A DNA stretch of 64,000 bases. Origin: Actinacidiphila bryophytorum (GTDB lineage Bacteria > Actinomycetota > Actinomycetes > Streptomycetales > Streptomycetaceae). The notes beneath the pieces were generated by a model. The model did not search any database and was not told the origin of the DNA. It saw only the letters and a list, made by a program, of their open reading frames with translations. The stretch covers positions 1-64,000 of the forward strand of contig NZ_JAFFIX010000026.1 in assembly GCF_016916835.1 (NCBI RefSeq), read 5' to 3'. Below are positions 8,151 through 16,754 of the stretch, piece by piece. The position numbers and the translations under genes are program-made. Position 1 is the first letter of the stretch; every line of letters begins with the position of its first letter.

Positions 8151-11100
8151 TCAGCCGATCCGTATCGTCCTGGACGCCGTGACCGGTCCGAGCGAGTCGG
8201 CGCCGGTGTAGGGGCGCATCGAGTCGTTCGTCACCGACACGGTCACCGTGCCGCGGCGCAGCGCCGTGAGCGTCCCGGTCCGCGGGTCGAGGATCGCGAC
8301 CTTGCCCCTGTGGCGGGCGTCCGCGACCGCCTGCTTGCCGCTGCCGACGGCCAGGCCGGACGAGCCGCCCCAGTCGACCGACATCGGGTAGCGCAGCGGC
8401 ACCACCCGGGTGCCGGCCGAGACGCCCTCGGGCTGCACGATGCTGCCGGACAGCACGGCGGTGCCGCCGACCCGCAGCGCCTCGGGCGCATCCAGCGTGA
8501 CGGACTGCGCGAAGGCGCGCACGTCGCCCTCCAGCCACTGCTGGCCGGCGCCGCGCGCCGAGTCCACCGACCAGTCGACCCAGCCGGTGAAGCCGCCCCG
8601 GTCAGGGGTGCCGTAGGGGTCCTTGCCGGACGAGGGCAGCACCACGTAGGGGACGCCCTCCACGCGGTGCACGTCGGCGATCTGGGCGTGCGAGCCGACC
8701 ATCGCGGCGCCCTTGCCCGTGGAGTTCCTGAAGTCGGTGAGCATGTTCTCGACCAGCGCGGCCTCGTCGCGGTCGCCGAGCTGGCTGGACTTGGTGTCGG
8801 CCGGGTCGTCCACCGGGTGGTGGGCGAAGACCAGCACGTTGTGCACCGACGGGTCCTTCCTGGCGTCGGCGAGCGCCTGCTGCATCATCGGCAGCTGGTC
8901 CCAGGCGGTGCCGCGCAGCGTGCCGAGCGAGCTGGCGAGCAGGATGAAGCGGGTGCCCTTGTGGTCAAAAGTCCGGTAGGGCTGCCCGAACTGGGCGGTG
9001 AAGTTCGTCAGGTCGGACTGGACGTTGTTCAGCCCGTACGACTCGTGGTTGCCCGGCACGTAGTAGCAGGGGATCGACCCGGCCCTGGGGTCGGGCGTGC
9101 TGTTCTCCGCCGGCTCCTGGCCGACCGGGACGAGGTCGCACCCGGCGTCGGTGAGCACCTGGCGGGCCAGCGCCAGGTCCTGCGGCAGGCCGCGGTCGGT
9201 GATGTCGCCGTTGAGGACCAGCAGGTCGGGGTGGGTGGTGCGGATCCGCGCGATGGCGGCCGTCGCGACCTGCGAGAGCGCCGGGTTGTCCGCGGTGAAC
9301 TGCACGTCGGACAGCGTCGCGAACTGCCAGCTGCTGCGGCCCTGCGGCAGCGAGCCGTCGTCGGACACCAGCGGGTCGGCCGTCGGGGGACCCTGCACCG
9401 GCAGGTCGACGGGCGTGGGGATGTCGGCCTCGATGCGGTCCAGGACGAAGGTGCCCGCCTTCTGCTGGGCGACACTGGTGTTGATGCCCTGGAAGCTGGA
9501 GACGGCGATCGGGAAGGCGGTGTTGGCCGGCAGCGTGAAGGTGGCGTACTGCCAGTCCGCGCTGGGCGTCAGGCCGGTGCCGTAGACGCCGTTGCCCTTG
9601 CCGTTGGCGTCGGTGTAGCCGATGTAGGTCAGGCCGCTGGGCACGCTGATGCTCGACTTGAGCCGCATCCGCAGCCGCAGCGGCTGGCCGGGCACCTCGA
9701 CGCGCTGGGCGGCGGACGCCGCGGCGATGCCGACGTTGCGCATCGCGTTGAAGTCGATCCGCAGGCCGTCGGGGTCGGCGGAGAAGGTGGTGGCCGCGGT
9801 GCTGTTGTTGTGCCAGCGGGCCAGCACGTCGTCGCCGAAGTCGTAGACGGTCCGGGTCTGCACCCCGATGGTGATCGGGAGCTGGACGGATCTGCCGCCG
9901 GCCTTCACGGTGAGCAGGGTGCTCGCCGCGGCCAGCGGGGTGATCTTCAGCTTGCCGCCCACCGGCTGGATGTCGACCGCCGCGTGGTCGTAGTCGAGCG
10001 AGAGGTCGCGCGGGTCGACGGGCGCGGTGTAGCCCTGCGCGTCGCGGCCGGTCACCGAGACGGTGGCCGCGTCCTCGGGTGTCGCGTCGGCGATCGACAG
10101 CAGCTTGGAGGACAGCTCGAGGGACGCGACCGGGCCGAGCACCGCGACCTTCTGCCCGGCGTCCTCGCGGCCCACCCGCGCCTCGACGGTGATCGGGCCG
10201 TGCGCCTTGGCGGGGGCGGTGAGCGTACCGTCCTTGACCGAGGCGCCGCGGGCCGACCAGTGCACCGACTTCGCCGTGACCGCGACCGGCGTCTGGTGGT
10301 CGTCGACGCCCTTGGCGACCAGTGCGCGGCGCAGCCCGGGGAAGACCTTCACGCCGCCGTCGGCGGAGGCGGCGCCGGGCGCGGGCCCGACCAGGAGCTG
10401 GTGCAGTCTGCCGTCGCCCTTGGTGACGAAGACGCCGACGCCGTTGGGGTCATTGCGCTCGTGGCCGTCCGAGGGGACGTTGCGTACGGTCGCACTGTCG
10501 TCGCCGAGGGCGCGGGCGACCATCGTGGTGGAGCCGCCGCCGTCGAGGTTGACCGCGGTCTGCACGCCCATCGCGGCCAGGTCGCGGGCCTCCTTGTCGA
10601 TGCCGACGCCGCCCTTTCCGGTGCCGCCCGGGCCGTCCCAGGTGGCGAGCACGAGCGTCCTGCCGCCGTTCTTGAAGCCCAGCGCGGTACGCGGCGCGAT
10701 CGAGGTGTCGAGCCCGCCGACGGGCTTGCCGCCGGTCACGACGGTGCCGCCGTGGCCGAGGGCGAACTTCATGGTCTTGGCAGCGTTGTCAGCCAGCGAG
10801 TAGCCGAGCGAGGCCGGGTCGCCGGGCTGCAGCGTACGGATCGCGGCAGCGGCGGCGCCGCGGCCGACCAGGACGAACCCGCCGTCGGGGACGGCGCCCG
10901 CGCCCGCGGGGCCGCTGGGCGTCACCGAGACGACCTTGCCGCCGACGACCAGGACCTCGGCGACCTGGTCGGCGGCCACGCCGTTCAGGCCGGTGTTGCG
11001 GCTGTAGGTGCCCCACGCGGGGGTGAAGGCGACCAGGCCGTCCGCGGGGACGCCGCCGCCGTTGGCCGCGTTGAGGGAGAGGACCTTGTGCTGTGCGCCG

Positions 11101-11690
11101 CCGAAGGTCGCGCTGGTGTCGACGGTGAGGTCGACGAGCTGGGCGACTCCGTCGGAGCTGACGCCGACGTGCTGCCGGTTGCCCGCGATGTCGGCGGACT
11201 TGACCAGCTGCCCGTCCCTGACCTCGCCGCCGAGCGCCGCGTTGGAGTTGCCGATGTCGAAGAAGTCGCCGTTGACGGCCGCCACGGCGCCCGCCTTGTT
11301 CGCGGCTTCGCTGAGCGGGCCGCCGGACGCGGCGGGACCGGACGTCAGCAGGTCGGTGCCGACCGCGTGGTCGGCCAGGTCCACGGTCAGGAACTGGGCG
11401 TCGTACCAGCCCTTCTGGTCCAGCGCCTTGACGTGCTGCAGGCTGATCCCCGGGCCGGTCTGCTCGACCGTGTTGATCAGCGGGATGCCGCCGGTGACCG
11501 GCGCGGGTGCTCCGGTGGAGACGGGTGTGCCCGCGCCGGGCTGGTGCGCGTGGGCGGCTCCGCCGGCCTTCTGGGCGGGAGTTGCGGTGTCGGCGTACGC
11601 GGCGGCCGGTCCGGCCGCCACGACGGCCGTGGCGGCGAGCACCGCGAGCAGTGGCTTCACACGCCGGCCGTCGATGACCCTCAGTCTCAT
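8151..11690 (-). CDS. Secreted phosphodiester glycosidase / calcineurin-like metallophosphoesterase
   Basis: About 1,179 residues from ATG 11690 (start MRLRVIDGRRVKPLL), chosen because a Sec signal peptide begins there; upstream in-frame residues are not signal-like. Residues about 60-450 form a NAGPA-type phosphodiester glycosidase domain (AVNGDFFD; NLDGGGSTTMVA near 380). A beta-rich region follows. Residues about 790-1010 form a metallophosphoesterase: LSDVQF, NGDITDRG near 825, VPGNHE near 880 and AHHP near 957. The first metal motif reads D-x-Q instead of the usual D-x-H. The C terminus (~1010-1179) resembles Ig-like carbohydrate-contact domains. The two hydrolases may act in series on phosphodiester-linked glycans or teichoic-type polymers outside the cell; that role is inferred. 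Confidence 0.8.
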   Translation of the reverse strand: MRLRVIDGRRVKPLLAVLAATAVVAAGPAAAYADTATPAQKAGGAAHAHQPGAGTPVSTGAPAPVTGGIPLINTVEQTGPGISLQHVKALDQKGWYDAQFLTVDLADHAVGTDLLTSGPAASGGPLSEAANKAGAVAAVNGDFFDIGNSNAALGGEVRDGQLVKSADIAGNRQHVGVSSDGVAQLVDLTVDTSATFGGAQHKVLSLNAANGGGVPADGLVAFTPAWGTYSRNTGLNGVAADQVAEVLVVGGKVVSVTPSGPAGAGAVPDGGFVLVGRGAAAAAIRTLQPGDPASLGYSLADNAAKTMKFALGHGGTVVTGGKPVGGLDTSIAPRTALGFKNGGRTLVLATWDGPGGTGKGGVGIDKEARDLAAMGVQTAVNLDGGGSTTMVARALGDDSATVRNVPSDGHERNDPNGVGVFVTKGDGRLHQLLVGPAPGAASADGGVKVFPGLRRALVAKGVDDHQTPVAVTAKSVHWSARGASVKDGTLTAPAKAHGPITVEARVGREDAGQKVAVLGPVASLELSSKLLSIADATPEDAATVSVTGRDAQGYTAPVDPRDLSLDYDHAAVDIQPVGGKLKITPLAAASTLLTVKAGGRSVQLPITIGVQTRTVYDFGDDVLARWHNNSTAATTFSADPDGLRIDFNAMRNVGIAAASAAQRVEVPGQPLRLRMRLKSSISVPSGLTYIGYTDANGKGNGVYGTGLTPSADWQYATFTLPANTAFPIAVSSFQGINTSVAQQKAGTFVLDRIEADIPTPVDLPVQGPPTADPLVSDDGSLPQGRSSWQFATLSDVQFTADNPALSQVATAAIARIRTTHPDLLVLNGDITDRGLPQDLALARQVLTDAGCDLVPVGQEPAENSTPDPRAGSIPCYYVPGNHESYGLNNVQSDLTNFTAQFGQPYRTFDHKGTRFILLASSLGTLRGTAWDQLPMMQQALADARKDPSVHNVLVFAHHPVDDPADTKSSQLGDRDEAALVENMLTDFRNSTGKGAAMVGSHAQIADVHRVEGVPYVVLPSSGKDPYGTPDRGGFTGWVDWSVDSARGAGQQWLEGDVRAFAQSVTLDAPEALRVGGTAVLSGSIVQPEGVSAGTRVVPLRYPMSVDWGGSSGLAVGSGKQAVADARHRGKVAILDPRTGTLTALRRGTVTVSVTNDSMRPYTGADSLGPVTASRTIRIG

Positions 11691-12045
11691 GCGAACCTCA
11701 GGTTGGTTAAGGACACGGAGGCGGACGCCCCCGCTGCCCCCGGTTCCTCCAGGGGTGCGCACCGATCCAAAGGACCTGCCGAGGAGCGCGGATGACGCCA
11801 CCGCGAGCAGGTGGTGAACCCTGGCGGAAGGAGCGGTGGTCGATCCGCGGATGTGCTGCGGGGCCGCCCCCGATGGCTGATACTCCGTCACCACTGACCG
11901 GGCGCTCCACCGGCGGACTGCTGACATTGCGTCAACTCACAGCGGATCAGGCCGTCCACGGCCGCCGGGAGGCACGGGCGGATAAGATCGTGGGGCGCGA
12001 AGGGCAGTCGGGCGGCACGGGCGCGGACGGGGACCGGGAGGGCGG
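11691..12045. other. Divergent intergenic region
   Basis: About 355 bp separate the secreted hydrolase (minus) from the kinase operon (plus). No convincing gene is seen. A GGATAAGAT element near 11979-11987 could be a -10 for the kinase operon, and GGGAGGG just before 12046 is its ribosome site. No strong palindrome was found. Confidence 0.4.
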
Positions 12046-13422
12046 ATGGCGGCGGAAGGACGGCTGCTGGCCGACCGCTACCGGCTGCTGCGGCGGCTCG
12101 GCTCCGGCGGCAGCAGCAACGTCCACGAGGCGGAGGACCTGGCCCTCGACCGACGCGTCGCCGTCAAGCTGCTGGCCGGCGGCTCCGACCCCGCCGACGC
12201 CGTGGCAGCCGAGCGCTTCCGGCGCGAGGCGGCGACGCTGGCCCGGATCAGCTCCCCTTACGTGGTCGCCGTCCTCGACGCGGGCGCGGACGCCGGCACC
12301 CCCTTCGTGGTGATGGAACTGCTCGACGGCGTCGAACTCGACGCCCTGGTCGGCACCCACGGCGCGCTGCCGCCCGAGGTGGCCGAGGCGGTCGCGGCCA
12401 GCGTCTGCGCGGGACTTGCCGCCGTCCACGAGGCGGGCGTGGTCCACCGCGACGTGAAACCGTCCAACGTCATGATCACCCGGGCGGGCCGGGTCGTGCT
12501 GCAGGACTTCGGGCTGGCCCGCGCCGTCGACAACTCCCCCGTCACAGAACTGGGCGAGGTCGTCGGCACCCCGCGCTACCTGCCGCCCGAGACGCTGCGC
12601 GGCGCCTCGCCCCGGCCCGCCGCCGACCTCTACGGGCTCGGCACCTGCCTCTACACCATGCTCAGCGGGCGGCACCCCTTCGCCGGGGAGGAGGAGATCG
12701 CCCCGATCATCCTCCAGGTCGTCGACACCGGCCTGCCCCGGCTGACCGGCACACCGGGCGTACCGCCGCGGCTGGCCGCACTGGCCGACGCGCTCACCGA
12801 GCGGGACGCCGACCTGCGCCCGGCGAGCGCCGTCGAGGTGCTGGGCCGGCTGGCGACCACCGTCTCGGCCGAGCCGGTACGCCGGCTGCGCTCGCTGGTG
12901 GCCGACTGCATACGCGACCAGGCGCTCGCCACCGTCCACCGGCCGGCAGCGGAAGCCGCGGCGGACCCGGAGGGCGGCACCCTCACCATCCCGCGCCCCG
13001 CGCCGGGCGGCGGCAGGGAGCGCCCGGAGAACATCGCGGGCCTGCACACCACAGCCGTGCCCACCCAGGTGTCCTGGCCCACGACGTCCGCCGACGGCCT
13101 GCCCGGCGGCCACCCGGTGGGGCTGAGCAGCAGCACCCAGCAGATGGTGATGAGCGGCATGACCGAGGCCAAGGCCACCTCGCGGCTGCGCGAGGCGGTC
13201 ACCCTGGTGCACCGTGGCGACCTCCAGGAGGCGGTGCGCATCCTCGGCACCCTGGCCAGGGTCTGCCCCATCTCCCTGGGGACGGCCCACCCCACGACAC
13301 TGGCCGCGCAGTTCTGGCAGGCGATGTGCCTGTCCCGGGAGGGAGCGGGCGGGGAGGCCGTCGTGCTGTTCTCCGCGGTGAGCGAGCGCTGCGAGGCGGA
13401 GAGGAACAGCGGGCGTGGATGA
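12046..13422 (+). CDS. Ser/Thr protein kinase of an EACC1-caspase operon
   Basis: 458 residues. Residues about 10-275 form a Hanks-type kinase: GSGGSSNVHEAE glycine loop, VAVK with Lys41, HRDVKPSN with Asp136, DFG at 154-156, and GTPRYLPPE in the activation segment. All catalytic residues look intact. There is no transmembrane helix, unlike PknB-type sensors. The tail (about 370-458) is helical and TPR-like (EAVTLVHRGDLQEAVRILGTL). The stop overlaps the next gene by 8 bp. Context suggests it is the regulator or activator of the caspase module, probably cytoplasmic. Confidence 0.85.
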   Translation: MAAEGRLLADRYRLLRRLGSGGSSNVHEAEDLALDRRVAVKLLAGGSDPADAVAAERFRREAATLARISSPYVVAVLDAGADAGTPFVVMELLDGVELDALVGTHGALPPEVAEAVAASVCAGLAAVHEAGVVHRDVKPSNVMITRAGRVVLQDFGLARAVDNSPVTELGEVVGTPRYLPPETLRGASPRPAADLYGLGTCLYTMLSGRHPFAGEEEIAPIILQVVDTGLPRLTGTPGVPPRLAALADALTERDADLRPASAVEVLGRLATTVSAEPVRRLRSLVADCIRDQALATVHRPAAEAAADPEGGTLTIPRPAPGGGRERPENIAGLHTTAVPTQVSWPTTSADGLPGGHPVGLSSSTQQMVMSGMTEAKATSRLREAVTLVHRGDLQEAVRILGTLARVCPISLGTAHPTTLAAQFWQAMCLSREGAGGEAVVLFSAVSERCEAERNSGRG

Positions 13423-14023
13423 GACGGGCACGGCCGGCGGCGCCCTTGCCGCCGCCGGTGAGGTGGAGGTGGTCCTCACCCCCGCGGACCCGGCGGCCCC
13501 GGGGACGGCGGAGGACGACCTGCGGTCGCTGCTGCGCTGGCTGCGTGCGGACGAGACGCTGACGGGCCTGTCCGCCGGCCGGATACGGGACGGCGAGCCC
13601 CCGCAGCCGGGCGCCATGGGCCTGGCCTTCGACGTCCTGCAGCTGACGATCGGCTCCGGGCTGTCCGCGGGTGCGCTGGCCGTCTCCGTCGCGCAGTGGC
13701 GGGACGCGCGGCGCCGCCCGCCGGGCATCACGCTGCGGCGGGGGCGGACGACCGTCGAGATCCCCGCGACCGGGCCGGTCGACGTGGCCGCGCTGGCCCG
13801 AGCGCTGCAGGTGCTCGGGGCGCAGCCGGCCGACGTGCCGCTGCCGGCCGCGGCGCCGGCTGCGGCCGCACCTGCGGCGGCACCTGTGCGGGCCGCCGCT
13901 GCCGTACCGCCGATGCCCGCCCGGCCGCCCCTGCCCGCGCAGGAGCCGGCGCCCGTACCGGAACCGGCGCGGGCAGCGAACGTACGCACCGGGGAAGCGG
14001 CGGGTGATGGAACGCCTTCCTGA
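13415..14023 (+). CDS. EACC1 (effector-associated constant component 1) protein
   Basis: 202 residues from GTG 13415. The core (about 17-125) has the EACC1 pattern: DLRSLLRWLRADETL, then PPQPGAMGLAFDVLQ, a hydrophobic helix TIGSGLSAGALAVSVAQW, and RRPPGITLRRG with VEIPATGPVDV. The remaining ~75 residues are Ala/Pro-rich and disordered. EACC1 is a small protein found next to effector peptidases and NTPases in computationally defined actinobacterial conflict systems. It overlaps the kinase gene by 8 bp and the caspase gene by 17 bp. Its molecular action is not known; the hydrophobic helix hints at membrane contact or oligomerisation. Confidence 0.8.
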   Translation: MDETGTAGGALAAAGEVEVVLTPADPAAPGTAEDDLRSLLRWLRADETLTGLSAGRIRDGEPPQPGAMGLAFDVLQLTIGSGLSAGALAVSVAQWRDARRRPPGITLRRGRTTVEIPATGPVDVAALARALQVLGAQPADVPLPAAAPAAAAPAAAPVRAAAAVPPMPARPPLPAQEPAPVPEPARAANVRTGEAAGDGTPS

Positions 14024-15152
14024 TCCGATGGGATCGCGGGCCGTCCTCATCGGCACCGCGGCCTACCGCCAGCTGGAGCAGCTGCCCGCCGTCACCGCCA
14101 ACCTGCGGGACCTGGCGCAGGCGCTGGGCGACCCCATGCTGTGGGGCCTGCCCGACCGGCACTGCGTCGTGGTGACCGATCCGCAGGACTCCTCCGCGCT
14201 GCTCGACCCCGTACAGAGTGCGGGCGAGGACGCCGAGGACACGCTGCTCGTCTACTACGCGGGGCACGGCCTGCGGGACGCCGACTCGTCCGACCTCTAC
14301 CTCGCGCTGACCGGGTCGCGCGCCAACACCGGCTACACGGCGGTGGGTTACCAGCACCTGCGGGCCGTGGTCCGGCAGTCCCGCGCCCGGCGCAAGATCA
14401 TCGTGCTGGACTGCTGCTTCAGCGGGCGGGCCGCGAAGGCGCTGACCGGCGGCATCATCGACGAGGCCGCGGTCGACGGCGCCTACGTGCTGGCCGCCTC
14501 GCCGCGGGACCGGGTGGCGCTGGCCCCCGACGGCGAGATGCACACCGCCTTCACCGGTGAGCTGCTGGACATCCTGCGGGCCGGCATCGCCGACGGCCCC
14601 GAGCTGATCGACCTGGAGACGATCTACCAGGAGCTGGACGCGCGGCTGCGGGCCAAGAACCGGCCCCGGCCGCAGCGGCACCAGGAGAACAACACCGGGC
14701 GGCTGCCGCTGGTCCGCAACCGTGCCGCGACCGCGGAGCCGCTGCCTGCCGGTCCCGTGCTGCGCGAGGAGGTGCGCGCCGCGATGCTCGGCGCGGGGCT
14801 GTCGCTGGCCCGCATGCTGCGCTCGGCCGGCCGCAGCAGGGACGCGCTGCCGGTGCTCCGCCTCGTCCTCCAGGAGGGCACCCCCGAGCCGGGCGCGCAC
14901 AACTTCGCGGTGCAGCTCGAACTGGCCGAGCTGCTGGCCGACACCGGGCAGAGCCGGGAGGCAGTCGAGGTGCTGGAGCAGGCGTTCCTGCAGACCCGCA
15001 AGTCCTTCGGCCCCGAGGCGGTGCTGGTCTGCCGCCGGCTGGCCGACCTGCTCCAGGAGGCCGGCAACCACATCCAGGCCTGCGAGGTGCTCAAGCACGC
15101 CCTCGACCTGATGGAGGTCGGCTCGGCGGTGGCAGCCGAGAGCCCGGAGTAG
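14007..15152 (+). CDS. Caspase-like peptidase with TPR tail (EACC1-associated type)
   Basis: About 381 residues. Residues about 10-240 form a C14 caspase/metacaspase domain: SRAVLIGTAAYRQLEQLPAV, catalytic His87 in YYAGHG, and catalytic Cys137 in LDCCFSG. Residues about 260-375 hold TPR helices (RAAMLGAGLSLARMLRSAG; TGQSREAVEVLEQAF). A start at ATG 14007 overlaps the EACC1 gene by 17 bp; ATG 14028, just after the EACC1 stop, is an alternative. Last gene of the kinase-EACC1-caspase operon. In such operons the peptidase is the likely toxic effector, cutting host proteins after a trigger. That role is inferred from family and context. Confidence 0.87.
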   Translation: MERLPDPMGSRAVLIGTAAYRQLEQLPAVTANLRDLAQALGDPMLWGLPDRHCVVVTDPQDSSALLDPVQSAGEDAEDTLLVYYAGHGLRDADSSDLYLALTGSRANTGYTAVGYQHLRAVVRQSRARRKIIVLDCCFSGRAAKALTGGIIDEAAVDGAYVLAASPRDRVALAPDGEMHTAFTGELLDILRAGIADGPELIDLETIYQELDARLRAKNRPRPQRHQENNTGRLPLVRNRAATAEPLPAGPVLREEVRAAMLGAGLSLARMLRSAGRSRDALPVLRLVLQEGTPEPGAHNFAVQLELAELLADTGQSREAVEVLEQAFLQTRKSFGPEAVLVCRRLADLLQEAGNHIQACEVLKHALDLMEVGSAVAAESPE

Positions 15153-15170
15153 CCCCCCCGCGGCGGGGCT
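15151..15170. terminator. Hairpin between convergent genes
   Basis: AGCCCC (15151-15156) pairs with GGGGCT (15165-15170), with further G/C pairs possible inside. It lies between the convergent caspase and AhpD-like genes and could act in both directions. Confidence 0.4.
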
Positions 15171-15186
15171 GCTCCGGGCGGCGGGC

Positions 15187-15636
15187 TCACCAGGTCCTGC
15201 CCGCCTGCTCGCCGATCGTGCGGTTGATCCGGTTGAAGAAGTTGGTCGTCGCGATCTCCAGGGTGATCGCGGACAGCTGCTCGGGCGTGAAGTGCGCGGC
15301 GGCCTCCTCCCATATCGCGTCGGTCACGCCGTCCGCGCCGTCCTGGAGGCGGGTGGCGGCCTCGGTCAGCGCGAGGGCGGCCCGCTCCTGGTCGGTGTAG
15401 AAGGGCGTGTCGCGCCACGCGGCCACGTGGTGCACCCGCTCGTCGCTCTCCCCGTGCTTCTTCGCCGCGGTGACGGCGGAGAAGACGCAGGGGCTGCAGC
15501 CGTTGATCTGGCTGGCCCGCAGATGGACCAGCGAGAGCAGCCCCGGTGCCACTCCCCCGGCGCCGATCGCCTTGTGCAGGTGCTGGATCGCGGTGATCAG
15601 GTCGGGGTGGGGGGTTCCCTTGGTACGTACGGGCAT
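15187..15636 (-). CDS. AhpD-like carboxymuconolactone decarboxylase family protein
   Basis: 149 residues from ATG 15636 (start MPVRTKGTPHPDLITAI), preceded by GAGGAGCAG. A helical CMD/AhpD domain carries the redox pair in INGCSPCVFS followed by a His (KKHGESDERVHH), the usual alkylhydroperoxidase-like site. Divergent from a SigJ/ECF41-type sigma gene. ECF41 sigma factors are characteristically linked to such COE genes (carboxymuconolactone decarboxylase, oxidoreductase or epimerase), and both genes here share a mirrored promoter. The physiological substrate is unknown. Confidence 0.85.
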   Translation of the reverse strand: MPVRTKGTPHPDLITAIQHLHKAIGAGGVAPGLLSLVHLRASQINGCSPCVFSAVTAAKKHGESDERVHHVAAWRDTPFYTDQERAALALTEAATRLQDGADGVTDAIWEEAAAHFTPEQLSAITLEIATTNFFNRINRTIGEQAGRTW

Positions 15637-15655
15637 CGGCTCTGCTCCTCGGGTC

Positions 15656-15716
15656 GTTACCTGCGGCGCTCCTGCGCCGTCATCCCCCATGACGGGGCGG
15701 AACGCAGGAAGGTAAC
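15656..15716. promoter_or_regulatory. Mirror-symmetric pair of ECF promoters
   Basis: On the plus strand GTTACC (15656-15661), 16 nt, CGTC (15678-15681). On the minus strand the identical GTTACC (15716-15711), 16 nt, CGTC (15694-15691). The -35 elements are outermost and the -10 elements innermost, so the two promoters overlap face to face and read outward to the sigma gene and the AhpD-like gene. CGTC is the -10 known for ECF41/SigJ-type promoters. The inner dyad CCGTCAT-N5-ATGACGG (15677-15695) is part of this symmetry. Confidence 0.7.
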
Positions 15717-15719
15717 TCC

Positions 15720-16640
15720 ATGGCCGACGACAGCAGCCCGCAGGACCCGGCGTCCGGGGACCGGGTGGCCGACGCGTTCGAGTCGCAGCGCGACCGGCTG
15801 CGCTCGGTCGCCTACCGCATGCTCGGTTCGCACGCCGACGCCGAGGACGTGGTGCAGGAGGCCTGGCTGCGGCTGTCCCGGCAGGACCCGGCGGCCATCG
15901 GCAACCTCGCCGGCTGGCTGACCACGGTGGTCGGCAGGATCAGCCTCGACGTGCTGCGCTCGCGCAGGAGCCGCCCCGACGTGTCCTACGACGTCCGGCT
16001 GCCCGAGCTGGCCGAGACCCCGGGCGGCGGTACGGAGCCCGCGGAGGACGCGGCGCTCGCCGAGTCGGTGGGGTTGGCCCTGCTCGTGGTGCTGGACACG
16101 CTCGGGCCGAGCGAGCGGCTGGCGTTCGTGCTGCACGACCTTTTCGCGGTGCCCTTCGACGAGGTCGGGCCGATCCTCGGGAAGTCCACCGCCGCCGCCA
16201 AGATGCTCGCCAGCCGCGCCCGCAGGAAGGTGCAGGAGAACCGGCCGCCCGCGGGCGCGGGGCGGGAGCAGCGCGAGGTCGTCACCGCCTTCCTTGCCGC
16301 GGCCCGGCACGGCGACTTCGAGGGGCTGCTGCGGCTGCTGGACCCCGACGTGCGGCTGACGGTGGACTCCCCCGGCGGCGTGGCGGTGACGCTGGGCGCG
16401 ACAGCGGTGGCCCGCGGCGCGAAGCTGTCCGCGGGCGCGGCAGGCGGCGGCCGGGAGGTGCTGGTCGACGGCCGGCCCGGGGTCGTCTCCTGGCGCGCCG
16501 ACGGCACACCGCTCGCGGTGCTGGCCTTCACCGTGGCCGCGGGGCGGATCACCGAGATGACGGTGGTGACGAACCCGCAGAGCCTGGAGCGGCTGGCACT
16601 GCTCGACCCGCCGCGCCCCGAGCCCGGCGCGGACGCCTGA
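15720..16640 (+). CDS. ECF sigma factor with SnoaL-like C-terminal domain (SigJ/ECF41 type)
   Basis: 306 residues. Sigma region 2 spans about 15-80 (RLRSVAYRMLGSHADAEDVVQEAW). Region 4 spans about 110-170 (LGPSERLAFVLHDLFAVPFDEVGPILG). A C-terminal SnoaL-like domain covers about 185-300, ending TVVTNPQSLERL, a variant of the NPDKL motif that marks this group. The fused domain replaces a separate anti-sigma factor. ATG 15720 follows AGGAAGG. It is divergent from an AhpD-like gene and is likely autoregulated from the mirrored promoter. Confidence 0.87.
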   Translation: MADDSSPQDPASGDRVADAFESQRDRLRSVAYRMLGSHADAEDVVQEAWLRLSRQDPAAIGNLAGWLTTVVGRISLDVLRSRRSRPDVSYDVRLPELAETPGGGTEPAEDAALAESVGLALLVVLDTLGPSERLAFVLHDLFAVPFDEVGPILGKSTAAAKMLASRARRKVQENRPPAGAGREQREVVTAFLAAARHGDFEGLLRLLDPDVRLTVDSPGGVAVTLGATAVARGAKLSAGAAGGGREVLVDGRPGVVSWRADGTPLAVLAFTVAAGRITEMTVVTNPQSLERLALLDPPRPEPGADA

Positions 16641-16650
16641 CGGCCGGGGC

Positions 16651-16731
16651 GCGCCGCTGGTCTCGGCCTTCGTGGTGCTCGCCCTGGGCGCCGGGCTGAT
16701 CGCCCGGCAGGCGTCCGTCGTCCTGAGCTGA
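16651..16731 (+). pseudogene. Remnant of a membrane protein C terminus
   Basis: About 26 codons ending at TGA 16729-16731 encode a hydrophobic helix (PLVSAFVVLALGAGLIARQA) typical of the last TM segment of an MFS-type transporter. There is no start or ribosome site, and it lies in a different frame just after the sigma gene. It looks like the residue of a deleted gene. Confidence 0.4.
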
Positions 16732-16754
16732 CCGCCGCCCGGCCGCCGGCGGGC

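Noticed and set aside
8001-11795. A 1,264-codon open frame on the plus strand
   Set aside because: It is antisense to the secreted glycosidase/phosphoesterase, lacks domain-like sequence, and arises from the high GC content; the minus-strand protein has a signal peptide and clear motifs.
16641-16754. A separate small membrane protein gene
   Set aside because: There is no start codon or ribosome site, and the frame stays open only because it overlaps the sigma gene; treated as a remnant.
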